Origin: Sinomicrobium kalidii
GTDB lineage: Bacteria > Bacteroidota > Bacteroidia > Flavobacteriales > Flavobacteriaceae
Assembly: GCF_021183825.1 (NCBI RefSeq)
Contig: NZ_CP089211.1
Span: 62,001 to 126,000 of the forward strand
Direction: 5' to 3'
DNA: 64,000 nt
In this document: piece by piece, positions 27,424 to 36,575 of the stretch
Layout: the number at the start of each line of letters is the position of its first letter
Numbering within the stretch: position 1 is the first letter of the stretch
Position numbers and translations under genes: made by a program
The notes under the pieces: generated by a model
What the model saw: the letters and a program-made list of their open reading frames with translations, nothing else
What the model was told of the DNA's origin: nothing
Databases searched by the model: none

Positions 27424-28280
27424 AACACCCCGATGATCCCCACACTTCCGGGACCCAGATTCAGGTTCCACGACACTTTTTTATTCTTCCTGCGGTAGGG
27501 CGATTCGTATTTCGTATCGAGATAACGGTCTATCGCCTCAACCGTGGCTATGCTCAACGCAATACTCAGGGTAACATCGGTGAGCCAGTGTGCCCCTTCC
27601 CAAAGTCGCGAAACGGGCGGGATGAGACCTACGGTATAAATTCCCGCCCTTGCCCAGGGATTGTTTACCAGTTTGGCCAGGGCATAGGCATTGGTAAAGG
27701 ATAGTATGGCATGCCCCGAAGGAAAAGAATGGTAATCCGCATCATTGGGAAAGGGTTTGAAGGTATCGCTGGATTTCCCCGTTCTCGGCCGTGCACGCCC
27801 CACCATTAACTTGCTTACCTGTTGCAGGAACCCGGCGGCACTTGCCGAAGCGATGAGCAGTACCCCCGTCCTTCGCCATTTTTCATTTTTAGTGAACAGT
27901 CCTGTGAGGTACACCGCCCCCGTAAGCATATAGTTGTTTTGCGGACTGCCGTAATACCAGCCGTAATCGCGTATTCCCTTCGGGATATCATCGCGCTGCC
28001 GCATAAAGAAATCGCTGGTCTCCTCATCGGCGAGATAAAGCAGGCCCGTGCCGGCCATCACCCCGCCAAAGGTGAGCCAGTCGTCCCCTTCCCAGTGAAA
28101 AGGGCGACTGTATGCATGTGCTATCCCGCCAAACATATTGGCACCGTCATATTTAAACAGCTGCCAGAGGGTCTGTTCATCTTTTGATTTTTCCTGTTCC
28201 TGTCCACGGCACACTATGGAAAATACCACAATGCAAATCAGTGTGATTCTCCGTAAAAACAAAGCAAAAGCTCCGGGCAT
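27420..28280 (-). CDS. PAP2-superfamily membrane phosphatase
   Basis: The protein has 286 residues with an N-terminal signal or anchor (RRITLICIVVFSIVCRG). The three acid phosphatase motifs are present: KLMVGRARPRTGKS, SFPSGHAILSFTNA, and SRLWEGAHWLTDV with the last catalytic histidine. Likely substrates are lipid phosphates such as undecaprenyl diphosphate or phosphatidate; sequence alone cannot choose. It is downstream of clpP on the same strand by 123 bases. Confidence 0.85.
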   Translation of the reverse strand: MPGAFALFLRRITLICIVVFSIVCRGQEQEKSKDEQTLWQLFKYDGANMFGGIAHAYSRPFHWEGDDWLTFGGVMAGTGLLYLADEETSDFFMRQRDDIPKGIRDYGWYYGSPQNNYMLTGAVYLTGLFTKNEKWRRTGVLLIASASAAGFLQQVSKLMVGRARPRTGKSSDTFKPFPNDADYHSFPSGHAILSFTNAYALAKLVNNPWARAGIYTVGLIPPVSRLWEGAHWLTDVTLSIALSIATVEAIDRYLDTKYESPYRRKNKKVSWNLNLGPGSVGIIGVF

Positions 28281-28403
28281 CTTTTCAAAATTTTATTGCA
28301 GTTCGTGAAGTCCTTTTTCAAGGACCGCAAGATACAATAAAAGAGATTACGAGGCAGCAGCCGGAATATGTTAAACTTTGCAACAACCAGTACTTCAAGG
28401 CAT

Positions 28404-29060
28404 TCAATTTTTACCGGAATTAAAAAAAGAAACCTTGCCCCCCGGATTTTTCAGGGTAAGCACATCGCTGATATCTCCCATTATTTCGTCCACAAGTCCG
28501 TAGCTTTTAGCTTCCGGGGCACTCATAAACTTGTCACGTAAAAAGAGCTCCTCGACCTCTTCCCGGGTATGTCCCGTATTATTTCCTATAATATGAAATA
28601 ACTGGGCCTGAATACGCTCCTGCTCGTGTGTGGCTATGCGTACATCCTCGGTATAACCTTTTGCTCCGCCACTGGCGGGATGCATGTGTACCGTGGCATG
28701 GGAAAGTGCGTAGCGTTTCCCCTTCACTCCCGAAGTGAGGAGCGCTGTAGCCATACTTCCCGTAAACCCGACGGCTACCGTAGAGACCGGGGCAGACATC
28801 ATTTTAATGGTGTCGTAAATGGCCATTCCGGCATAAACACTGCCGCCCGGACTGTGGATATACAGGTTGACCTGCTTTTTAGGGTCCTGACTGTTGAGGT
28901 AAAGCAACTGCGCTACCACCAGATTGGCCACCGGGGCGTCGATGGGCGACCCTAAAAACACAATGCGTTCTTTCAGTAACAGGCTGTAAATATCATAGGC
29001 CCGTTCTCCACGGTCACGACTGTCGATGACCATGGGAATTACACTGGATAAAATTTCCAT
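28404..29060 (-). CDS. ClpP-family serine protease, divergent paralog
   Basis: The protein has 218 residues. The catalytic triad is in place with E. coli spacing: S102 (GFTGSMAT), H127 (VHMHPASGG) and D176 (LFLRDKFMSAPEAKSYGLVD). The residues around them differ from the housekeeping form: GQAASM becomes GFTGSM, and HQPLGG becomes HPASGG. There is no tig, clpX or clpA gene nearby, where the main flavobacterial clpP normally lies. It is therefore probably a second ClpP that may form mixed rings. It lies downstream of an ECF sigma gene and a small basic protein, all on one strand. Confidence 0.88.
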   Translation of the reverse strand: MEILSSVIPMVIDSRDRGERAYDIYSLLLKERIVFLGSPIDAPVANLVVAQLLYLNSQDPKKQVNLYIHSPGGSVYAGMAIYDTIKMMSAPVSTVAVGFTGSMATALLTSGVKGKRYALSHATVHMHPASGGAKGYTEDVRIATHEQERIQAQLFHIIGNNTGHTREEVEELFLRDKFMSAPEAKSYGLVDEIMGDISDVLTLKNPGGKVSFFNSGKN

Positions 29061-29074
29061 ATTGTCAGATTATA

Positions 29075-29116
29075 AGATGTTTGATTTCAGTTATGAGATA
29101 TCAGACTTCAGTGGTC
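29075..29116 (+). repeat. Degenerate 7-base-period array between clpP and the small basic gene
   Basis: Six heptamers in step, beginning AGATGTT and TGATTTC and ending AGACTTC, AGTGGTC; all fit (A/T)G(A/T)NNNN. The array fills the 58-base gap between the two genes. Confidence 0.6.
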
Positions 29117-29118
29117 TT

Positions 29119-29397
29119 CTATTTTTCCCGGCGGCGGAAGATACGCCGTATTTTGTTCCGGAAACCCCGGTGTTGTTCTTCATGAAAAATCCGGTGATGT
29201 ACCGATGCTATTTCTGCTTTCAGCTTCTTCCTCCCGTAAGCCTTCACATAACCGTAAACCTGCTTCTGGGCGGTGAGTTTTTGTCTGAGGTCTTCATTCA
29301 GGTACAGCTTTACGTCGGTTACAAGAGCCTCCCCATCGGTTTCCCTGTGAAAAATACGATCTTCCAGTTGTTTGGTTTCAAGCAGTGAAATCCTCAT
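29119..29397 (-). CDS. Small basic protein overlapping an ECF sigma gene
   Basis: The protein has 92 residues that begin MRISLLETKQLEDRIFHRE and end with a strongly basic helix (FRNKIRRIFRRREK). It overlaps the 3' end of the sigma factor gene by 20 bases in another frame, so translation is likely coupled. It sits where an anti-sigma factor would be expected but has no membrane helix or zinc motif. The family is not recognised. It could bind the sigma factor, RNA polymerase or nucleic acid; this is inference from position and charge only. Confidence 0.7.
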   Translation of the reverse strand: MRISLLETKQLEDRIFHRETDGEALVTDVKLYLNEDLRQKLTAQKQVYGYVKAYGRKKLKAEIASVHHRIFHEEQHRGFRNKIRRIFRRREK

Positions 29398-29926
29398 AAT
29401 GCAATGATTTTTCTTTTACCTTGTCCCTCACCTTTTCCAGGCACTTGTACTTCTGCACGGTGGCCGAACGCACGCTGCCGAACCCAAAACGTTCCGCCAT
29501 TTCCTGCATATTGAGTTTATCGTAGTAAAAAGCTTTCAGCATATTCATACACCTCCGGCCCGTTTGTTCCAGGACGTCCAGAATATTTTCCCGGGCAGAA
29601 AGCGTCATGTGGTCGTCTGCATAATCTCCGGGAAAAATATCCTGTTGCCCGGTTATTTTCTGAAATTTGCCGCCATCCCGGTACATCCCGTACCAGAGTT
29701 TTTTGGCCATTCCCATCAGGTATGCCTTTTCGTTTCGCACCGGTGAAGCCTGTTGTTCAGTTATTTTTTCATAATAGATCACCAGGCATTCCTGGAAAAT
29801 ATCCCTGGCATTTTCCAATGTCCCTCCCCGTCTTTCTATATAAGCAGCCACATCGGGGAAAAAAGACATGTACAGGTCCAGGAAAAACTTTTCCCGGTCT
29901 CGATATGTTTTCAGGTTGTACATCAT
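29378..29926 (-). CDS. ECF RNA polymerase sigma factor
   Basis: The protein has 182 residues from the ATG at 29924-29926 (MMYNLKTYRDREKFF); 20 further codons upstream look unlike coding. Region 2 covers about 10-85 (ENARDIFQECLVIYYEK, AYLMGMAKKLWY). Region 4 covers about 120-170 (KAFYYDKLNMQEMAERFGFGS and VQKYKCLEKVR). The layout sigma, small basic protein, ClpP paralog, PAP2 phosphatase is all on one strand with short gaps. No classical anti-sigma is nearby. Confidence 0.85.
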   Translation of the reverse strand: MMYNLKTYRDREKFFLDLYMSFFPDVAAYIERRGGTLENARDIFQECLVIYYEKITEQQASPVRNEKAYLMGMAKKLWYGMYRDGGKFQKITGQQDIFPGDYADDHMTLSARENILDVLEQTGRRCMNMLKAFYYDKLNMQEMAERFGFGSVRSATVQKYKCLEKVRDKVKEKSLHYEDFTA

Positions 29927-30153
29927 GGCTCGGAATATAAATGTTTTATAAGTATGTGTCCGTTTCGGTATTAATATCACCTGCAAAAAGCATATTTTTT
30001 TTGTTCGTACGAGGTTTTTGCCCTTTGCAGATGGCCTCTCTAAAGTATAAAAAACACTTTTTTCATCCTAACATTATCTGTCACAATTAATTCCGCAACA
30101 GCCGGTTAAAGCAAATAATTGGCAAATTATAACAATTAACCGCGAATAAAGAG

Positions 30154-30161
30154 TACCTTTG
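30154..30161 (+). promoter_or_regulatory. -7 element of the DEAD-box helicase gene
   Basis: TACCTTTG matches TAnnTTTG and lies 20 bases before the ATG. The preceding gap is very AT-rich. Confidence 0.5.
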
Positions 30162-30181
30162 CCCCTTATTTTAATTTATAT

Positions 30182-31891
30182 ATGAACAAATTCGAAAAAT
30201 TAGGACTGAACGAGCAGCTTTTAATGGCTATTGAAGATATGGGTTTTGAAACACCCTCAGAGGTGCAGGAAAAAGCTATACCGGTCCTCCTCGCCAATGA
30301 TACCGATATGGTATCCCTGGCACAAACAGGAACGGGAAAGACCGCAGCTTTCGGTTTCCCGCTCATCCAGAAGATCAATGCAAACGACAAAACCACACAG
30401 GGATTGATCCTTTCCCCTACAAGGGAATTGTGCTTACAAATTACCAATGAACTGAAAAACTATGCCAAATATGTCAAAGGCCTCCGCGTCGTAGCCATTT
30501 ACGGCGGCGCCAGTATTACCGAACAGGCCAGGGATGTAAAGCGGGGAGCACAGATCATAGTGGCTACTCCGGGAAGAATGCAGGATATGATAAACCGGCG
30601 TATGGTGGATATCACCGAAATCGAGTACTGTGTTCTGGATGAAGCAGACGAAATGCTAAACATGGGATTCTACGAAGATATTTCCTCCATCCTTTCGCAT
30701 ACCCCGAAAGAAAAGAACACCTGGCTCTTCTCGGCCACCATGCCCAGAGAAGTGGCGACCATCGCCAAGAAATTCATGCACAGCCCCGAAGAAATCACCG
30801 TTGGCACCAAAAATTCGGGAACAGATACGGTACAGCACGAATACTATCTTGTAAACGGAAGGGAACGCTACCTGGCGCTGAAGCGCCTGGCCGATGCCAA
30901 TCCGGATATATTTTCGGTAATATTCTGCCGTACCAAAAGGGATACACAAAATGTAGCCGAAAAGCTTATCGAAGATGGCTACAATGCTGCGGCCCTTCAC
31001 GGCGACCTGAGCCAGAACCAGAGGGATATGGTAATGAAAGCCTTCCGGACCAGGCAGATACAGATGCTTGTGGCCACTGACGTAGCCGCAAGGGGAATCG
31101 ATGTCGATGACATTACCCATGTTATCAACTATCAACTTCCGGACGAAATAGAGATCTATAATCACCGCAGCGGACGAACCGGACGTGCCGGAAAATCCGG
31201 GATATCCATAGTGATCGTTGCCAAAAGTGAACTGCGAAAGATAAAAGCCATTGAAAAGGTCTTAAAAAAACAGTTCGAAGCCAAAAAGATCCCGAGCAGT
31301 ATGGAGATCTGTGAAATACAGCTCTACCACCTGGCCAGTAAAATTAAAAACACGGAGATCAATGAAGAGGTGAACCACTATCTCCCGGCCATCAACGATG
31401 TACTCCGTGATATAGACCGCGAAGAGCTCATCAAGAAAATGGTCTCGGTGGAATTCGGCAGGTTCTTCAACTATTACAAAAATGCCAAGGACCTGAACGT
31501 AAATGCCACAGGACGCGATAAAGCTCCCGCTGTTGATGATATTCCGGGAGAAGGTGATGTTCGCTATTTTATCAACGTCGGCGAAAGGGACGGTTATGAC
31601 TGGAAATCCCTGAAGGACTTTTTACGTGATACCGTCGATCTTGACAGGGACGATATCTTTAAAGTGGATGTCAAGGAAAGCTTTTCCTTTTTCAATACGA
31701 ATGCCGCGCACACTGAAATCATTCTTCAGACCTTTACCGATTTCAAGAAGGACGGCCGTTTTGTGAATATCGAAATTTCCAAGAATCCCGGCGGAAGCCA
31801 TAAAGGACGGGGCCGAAAACGCAACGGTAACAAGTTTTCCGGGCCCAATAAAGGTTTTGGTAAAAAAGGGAGAAAAGGCAGAAGACGATAA
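30182..31891 (+). CDS. DEAD-box ATP-dependent RNA helicase (DeaD/CsdA type)
   Basis: The protein has 569 residues. The motifs in order are the Q motif, Walker A AQTGTGKTAAF, PTREL, VLDEADEML, LFSATMP, the C-lobe VATDVAARGIDVDD and HRSGRTGRAGK. A DbpA-like RNA-binding fold follows (VEFGRFFNYY, then NVGERDGYDWKSLKDFLRD). It ends in a Lys/Arg/Gly-rich tail from about 535. This matches the CsdA/DeaD group that unwinds structured RNA in ribosome assembly and cold adaptation. It stands alone with its own promoter. Confidence 0.95.
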   Translation: MNKFEKLGLNEQLLMAIEDMGFETPSEVQEKAIPVLLANDTDMVSLAQTGTGKTAAFGFPLIQKINANDKTTQGLILSPTRELCLQITNELKNYAKYVKGLRVVAIYGGASITEQARDVKRGAQIIVATPGRMQDMINRRMVDITEIEYCVLDEADEMLNMGFYEDISSILSHTPKEKNTWLFSATMPREVATIAKKFMHSPEEITVGTKNSGTDTVQHEYYLVNGRERYLALKRLADANPDIFSVIFCRTKRDTQNVAEKLIEDGYNAAALHGDLSQNQRDMVMKAFRTRQIQMLVATDVAARGIDVDDITHVINYQLPDEIEIYNHRSGRTGRAGKSGISIVIVAKSELRKIKAIEKVLKKQFEAKKIPSSMEICEIQLYHLASKIKNTEINEEVNHYLPAINDVLRDIDREELIKKMVSVEFGRFFNYYKNAKDLNVNATGRDKAPAVDDIPGEGDVRYFINVGERDGYDWKSLKDFLRDTVDLDRDDIFKVDVKESFSFFNTNAAHTEIILQTFTDFKKDGRFVNIEISKNPGGSHKGRGRKRNGNKFSGPNKGFGKKGRKGRRR

Positions 31892-32187
31892 ATAGCTTCC
31901 GCGCTTTTGTAAAGGCTTTTGCAAAAGCTATGCAAAATATACGAAAAACAGCACTTTAACTCATATTATCGCAAGCCCTTGTCGCACAGCATACAGGGAG
32001 ACCTTAACGGTAAAAGAGCTGTTAATTGTATATTAAAAAAACAGGGAAAGGCCCCTTTTTTTCATTTTGGTTTAGTATTTTTAGCCTCCGGAGCAACCCC
32101 AGCGGAAAGGGCTTTGATCAGACAGGGATTCACGAATATGGCAGGACTGTATCCCTTTCTGTGCCCCCGGGAAAAATAAAATGACTA

Positions 32188-32958
32188 GTGAAAAAGACAA
32201 TTCCATTTATACTCACCCTATTCTTTACGATTTTATGCTTTTCGCAGGAAGCGGAAAGAGTTAAGGGCGTGGTATTCAATACCAGTACGGACAGGGTAAT
32301 GGACAATGTGCATGTGGTAAACCTGAACCAGGTGATCGGTACTGTTTCCAATTCCAACGGGGAATTCCAGATAACCGCCAGGGCAAACGACACCCTGTAC
32401 TTTTCATTCCTCGGGTTTAAGTCAATAAAGATCAGGGTCACCAATGACATGCTTAAATTTGAAGGTACCAGGATAGGGATGACAGAGCTTGCCTATGCCC
32501 TGGAAGAAGTGGTGATAAGACCTTACAAACTCACAGGTTACCTGGAGATCGATGCCAAGAACATTCCCATAAACAATGCCGGGCGGTACAGTATCTCCGG
32601 ACTGCCCAAAGGTTATGAAGCGGGAAGCGCCAATCCCGGGGCCATTTCAAAAGTCATGGGAGCCATCTTCAACCCTGTCGATTTCCTGCACAATATATTC
32701 GGCAAGAAACCCCGGGAAATGCGCAAGCTCCGAAAAATGAAGGAAGACGATGAAATACGCAACCTCCTCGCCTCGAAATTCGACCGGGAAACCCTGAGTG
32801 AACTCCTGCAGATCGATCGCGTGGACATTGACGAAATATTGCGGAACTGTAACTATTCCAAGGATTTTATCCGTACCGCAAACGACCTTCAGATCCTGGA
32901 TGCCATTCACGATTGTTACGAAGAATACAAAGTGCTTAACCGTGTGGATAACAGGTAA
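32188..32958 (+). CDS. Secreted CarboxypepD_reg-like domain protein
   Basis: The protein has 256 residues and starts with GTG at 32188. This start is chosen because it opens directly into a good signal peptide (MKKTIPFILTLFFTILCFSQ); the ATG seven bases upstream is in another frame. The domain (about 25-105) has VKGVVFNTSTDRVMDNVHVV and YFSFLGFKSIKIRV, the beta-sandwich found at the N-terminus of SusC-type receptors, here without a barrel. The rest is helical and charged (KKPREMRKLRKMKEDDE). Its role is unknown, probably periplasmic or outer-membrane associated. Confidence 0.82.
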   Translation: MKKTIPFILTLFFTILCFSQEAERVKGVVFNTSTDRVMDNVHVVNLNQVIGTVSNSNGEFQITARANDTLYFSFLGFKSIKIRVTNDMLKFEGTRIGMTELAYALEEVVIRPYKLTGYLEIDAKNIPINNAGRYSISGLPKGYEAGSANPGAISKVMGAIFNPVDFLHNIFGKKPREMRKLRKMKEDDEIRNLLASKFDRETLSELLQIDRVDIDEILRNCNYSKDFIRTANDLQILDAIHDCYEEYKVLNRVDNR

Positions 32959-32970
32959 ATCCCGGAAAAC

Positions 32971-33633
32971 CTACTTTTCCGTACCGGCATAATACCGCCT
33001 GAGTATTTCCTCAACGCTTTTTATCGATTTCCGCGACCAGTCCATCCGTTTTTCAAGCATCTCCTCTTCCGAAAGCTGCCAGGGGATTCCCGATTTTTTC
33101 AGTTTTCCCGTCAGGGTATGCAGGATAATGGCAGCCGAAACCGAAATATTCAGGCTTTCCGTAAACCCGGCCATCGGTATTTTTAAAAAACCGTCGGCCT
33201 GATCCATAACATCATCGGAGAGCCCGTCTTTCTCAGTACCAAAGAACAACGCCGACCTTTGCGATACATCAAATTCATCCACAAAACAGGAATCGTTGTG
33301 GGGAGTGGTCGCTATGATCCGGTAACCCTGCCTTCTGAGTTCCTTTATACAGTCATCGGTGGAAGCATGCCTGTGAACATCAACCCATTTCTGTGCACCC
33401 ATGGCTATATTCTTATCCAGCCTGTTACCGAAACGTTCCTCTATGATGTGCGCCTCCTGAATACCGAAAACATCACAGCTGCGTATTACCGCACTGGTAT
33501 TGTGCACCTGGAATACATCCTGTATGGCCACGGTAAAATGTTTGGTACGCCGCGACAATACGTCTGCAAACTTTTGTCTCCGTTCTTCGGTCAAAAAACG
33601 CTCCAGGTATTCTAACAATGCTGTATCTGCCAT
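32971..33633 (-). CDS. TrmH-family (SpoU) RNA 2'-O-methyltransferase
   Basis: The protein has 220 residues. The N-terminal part has RRTKHFTVAIQDVFQVHNTS and AVIRSCDVFGI, the TrmH opening. The SPOUT knot shows in ALFFGTEKDGLSD, FLKIPMAGFTESLNISVSAA. This fits tRNA guanosine-18 2'-O-methyltransferase TrmH more than the 23S enzymes RlmB, but substrate assignment is from resemblance only. It is convergent with the preceding gene at a 12-base gap. Confidence 0.88.
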   Translation of the reverse strand: MADTALLEYLERFLTEERRQKFADVLSRRTKHFTVAIQDVFQVHNTSAVIRSCDVFGIQEAHIIEERFGNRLDKNIAMGAQKWVDVHRHASTDDCIKELRRQGYRIIATTPHNDSCFVDEFDVSQRSALFFGTEKDGLSDDVMDQADGFLKIPMAGFTESLNISVSAAIILHTLTGKLKKSGIPWQLSEEEMLEKRMDWSRKSIKSVEEILRRYYAGTEK

Positions 33634-33846
33634 CGGTCTTTACGATTTACGACTTCCGGTTTCCCCGGAATGTCCCGGCCGGTGCTCCGTAACTTTTTAA
33701 ATATATCACTTTTAATCCGGCACAATTTACATTATTTTAGACTAAAATTTAAACCCTTATGCTTTTTCGGTAACGGTATAAAACACACGCCTTTTGTGCG
33801 TAAACCCCGAAAAAACTACCGGAACCCGATATTAAAAAACGTTACA

Positions 33847-34536
33847 ATGAAAAAAATTGTTGTTTTAACAGGTGCGGGAATCAGTGCGGAAAGCGGGATC
33901 AACACCTTCAGGGATGCCGACGGACTCTGGGAAGGCCACGATGTCATGGAAGTGGCCTCACCGGAAGGTTTCCGGAAAAATCCGGCCCTGGTACTCGATT
34001 TTTACAACAAACGGAGACGCCGGCTTTTTGAAGTGGAGCCCAATACCGCCCATTATGCACTGGCAGACCTGCAATCCGAATATGAAGTGACCGTTGTTAC
34101 CCAGAATGTAGACAACCTTCACGAACGTGCGGGCAGTAAAAATGTGGTCCACCTGCACGGCGAACTGCTGAAGGCCCGGAGTACTTTTGACGAAGCCCTT
34201 ATCTACGACTGGAAAAAAGATATCCGCATGGGCGATTTCTGCGAACACCACCACCAGTTAAGACCCCATATTGTCTGGTTCGGTGAAGCCGTTCCCATGA
34301 TGGATAAGGCGATTGAAGAGGTAAGCCGGGCCCATATCCTGATGGTTGTGGGCACTTCCATGCAGGTATATCCCGCCGCCGGACTGGTCCACTACACGAA
34401 GAAAAACGTCCCCCTCTATTTTATCGACCCGAAACCCAATATTACAGAAGACAGCGTTCCCAACCTCACAATTATTTCCGAAAAAGCAACAACCGGCGTT
34501 CCCAAAGCCATCTCGTTACTCAAAAATTCAAAATAA
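33847..34536 (+). CDS. cobB: Sirtuin-type NAD-dependent deacylase lacking the zinc cysteines
   Basis: The protein has 229 residues from the ATG at 33847 (MKKIVVLTGAGISAESGI). NAD-binding motifs are GAGISAESGI, TFRD and TQNVDNLHERAG. The catalytic histidine is H104 (HLHGEL). Y53 and R56 (FYNKRR) match the acyl-carboxylate pair of class III (CobB/SIRT5), pointing to desuccinylase-type activity. The four zinc cysteines are missing: the segment from about 108 to 140 reads KARSTFDEALIYDW and GDFCEHHHQLRP, with only C132. It is followed 1 base after the stop by a TTG-started gene. Confidence 0.9.
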   Translation: MKKIVVLTGAGISAESGINTFRDADGLWEGHDVMEVASPEGFRKNPALVLDFYNKRRRRLFEVEPNTAHYALADLQSEYEVTVVTQNVDNLHERAGSKNVVHLHGELLKARSTFDEALIYDWKKDIRMGDFCEHHHQLRPHIVWFGEAVPMMDKAIEEVSRAHILMVVGTSMQVYPAAGLVHYTKKNVPLYFIDPKPNITEDSVPNLTIISEKATTGVPKAISLLKNSK

Positions 34537-34537
34537 C

Positions 34538-35116
34538 TTGCAAAACAACATCTACGACAAACTCCACTACGTAAATGCCCTGCGGAAACACCGGAAAGCA
34601 CTTTCCGATGAAATTCTCAATACCCCTGCCCTGTTCCCGGACCTGCTGGAAGCCTGTTTCGTTAAAGATGAAAAGATCTCGGCCAAAGCCTGCTGGGTAC
34701 TGGAATTCGTTTGCAAGGAAAAACCGGAGTGGATACTTCCGTACGCAGATACCTTTGTCGGTAATATCTGTAAATTAAAAGCCCACGGCGCCATACGGTC
34801 TTCAGGAAAGATTTGCGAGATCCTTTGTGAGCGTTATTTTAGCGAACACCGGAATTCCGTAAAGAATTCCCTTACCGAAGACCATCTCCGGAAGATCACG
34901 GAAACCTGTTTCGACTGGCTTATCGGGGATGAAAAGGTGGCTGTGAAAGCGTACGCCATGCATTCGCTTTTTCTGCTCGGAAAGAAATTTCAATGGATAT
35001 ACCCCGAACTCCGTCTGGTACTCGAACAGGGGTACAATGAACACTCTGCGGCATACCGCGCCAGGGCAAAACATATCCTCGACCGGATCGGGAAAAGAAA
35101 ACAATACGGGGAATAA
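34538..35116 (+). CDS. Helical repeat-like conserved protein, TTG start
   Basis: The protein has 192 residues. No ATG lies between the cobB stop and the conserved part; the TTG at 34538 gives (M)QNNIYDKLHYVNALRKHRK. The protein is all-helical with HEAT-like pairs (ACWVLEFVCKEKPEWILPY, VAVKAYAMHSLFLLGKK). Similar flavobacterial proteins are sometimes labelled adenylosuccinate lyase by transfer, but no lyase signature is present. Its tight coupling to the sirtuin gene suggests joint expression. Confidence 0.75.
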   Translation: MQNNIYDKLHYVNALRKHRKALSDEILNTPALFPDLLEACFVKDEKISAKACWVLEFVCKEKPEWILPYADTFVGNICKLKAHGAIRSSGKICEILCERYFSEHRNSVKNSLTEDHLRKITETCFDWLIGDEKVAVKAYAMHSLFLLGKKFQWIYPELRLVLEQGYNEHSAAYRARAKHILDRIGKRKQYGE

Positions 35117-35283
35117 CTCGGTTCACCGGCAACCCAATATCTCAAATTTACTTAAATTCGCAACATAAACCTTTTTGATTACAGGTTAAGAACAATTTAA
35201 GTTTTGAAGTTCGTAAGGTTAAAATTCCAAATGAATCCTTTTTCAAAACCCGATAACAGAAAACACACTAAAAACAGAATAAA

Positions 35284-36459
35284 ATGACAAGAAAAGTAGT
35301 TATAGTAGCTGCGGTAAGGACCCCGATAGGGAGCTTTATGGGTGGCCTCTCGGGCATTCCCGCCCCCAGGTTGGGTGCTGTGGCCATCAAAAGTGCACTG
35401 CAAAAAGTAAACCTGGAACCTTCAAAAGTCGATGAAGTATTGATGGGCAATGTAGTACAGGCCGGGGAAGGTCAGGCCCCTGCCCGGCAGGCAGCCATTT
35501 ATGCCGGAATACCCGATACCGTGCCTTGTACTACGGTCAACAAGGTATGTGCAAGTGGTATGAAAGCCGTAATGCAGGGCGCCCAGGCCATAGCCCTCGG
35601 TGATGCGGAAATAATCGTGGCAGGCGGAATGGAAAACATGAGCTCCATTCCCCATTACGTACATATGCGCAAGGGACAGAAATTCGGTCCGGTATCAATG
35701 GAAGACGGTATGCAAAAAGACGGACTGGTCGATGCTTACGACCAGAATGCAATGGGCGTATGCGGGGATGCCTGCGCAAAGGAATACGGCTTTTCAAGGG
35801 AAGACCAGGACAATTTTGCGGTACAGTCCTATCAAAGGTCTGCCTCGGCATGGAAAGAAGGCCGGTTTGCCGATGAAGTTGTCCCGGTGGAAGTACCACA
35901 GCGAAAAGGTGACCCCGTTCTGGTAAAAGAAGATGAAGAATATAAAAATGTGATCCTGGATAAAATACCTTCCCTGCGTCCGGCGTTCTCTAAGGACGGT
36001 ACGGTGACCGCCGCCAATGCCTCGACCATAAACGACGGTGCCGCCGCACTGGTGTTGATGAGCGAGGAAAAAGCATCGGAACTGGGGCTTACCCCCCTGG
36101 CCACGATAAAAGGGTATGCAGATGCCGCCCAGGAACCGAAGTGGTTTACCACAGCCCCCGCCAAGGCATTGCCGAAAGCATTGGAAAAATCGGGGATAAC
36201 GCTGGAAGACGTCGATTTTTTTGAATTTAACGAAGCCTTTTCCGTAGTGGGACTGGCCAATATGAAGCTACTGGGATTAACCGACGACAAAGTGAATGTA
36301 AACGGCGGAGCCGTTTCCCTCGGGCACCCTTTGGGATGCTCGGGCGCACGTATCCTGGTTACCCTTATACACGTTTTAAAACAAAACAACGCAAAAACAG
36401 GGGCAGCTGCCATCTGTAACGGCGGAGGCGGCGCTTCGGCCATTGTAATTGAAAAATAA
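35284..36459 (+). CDS. Acetyl-CoA C-acyltransferase (thiolase)
   Basis: The protein has 391 residues. The acylated cysteine lies in NKVCASGMKAVMQGAQAI. The catalytic histidine is in SLGHPLGCSGARI and the second cysteine in AAICNGGGGASA. Length and motifs fit biosynthetic-type acetyl-CoA acetyltransferase or degradative 3-ketoacyl thiolase; the two cannot be separated with confidence here. No partner dehydrogenase is adjacent. Confidence 0.95.
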   Translation: MTRKVVIVAAVRTPIGSFMGGLSGIPAPRLGAVAIKSALQKVNLEPSKVDEVLMGNVVQAGEGQAPARQAAIYAGIPDTVPCTTVNKVCASGMKAVMQGAQAIALGDAEIIVAGGMENMSSIPHYVHMRKGQKFGPVSMEDGMQKDGLVDAYDQNAMGVCGDACAKEYGFSREDQDNFAVQSYQRSASAWKEGRFADEVVPVEVPQRKGDPVLVKEDEEYKNVILDKIPSLRPAFSKDGTVTAANASTINDGAAALVLMSEEKASELGLTPLATIKGYADAAQEPKWFTTAPAKALPKALEKSGITLEDVDFFEFNEAFSVVGLANMKLLGLTDDKVNVNGGAVSLGHPLGCSGARILVTLIHVLKQNNAKTGAAAICNGGGGASAIVIEK

Positions 36460-36465
36460 GTAAAT

Positions 36466-36500
36466 AGTTCTTAGTTTTCTGGTTGAAGAGCTCGGAGTTG
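36466..36500 (+). repeat. Degenerate 7-base-period array after the thiolase gene
   Basis: Five heptamers in step, starting AGTTCTT and AGTTTTC; the later ones are poorer. It begins seven bases after the stop codon. Confidence 0.5.
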
Positions 36501-36575
36501 ATGAGTTATATGCCCGACTGATCAGCTCCCCGGCTCCAAGACTCCGAAACTGTAAAAAAACCGACCCTGAAATAG

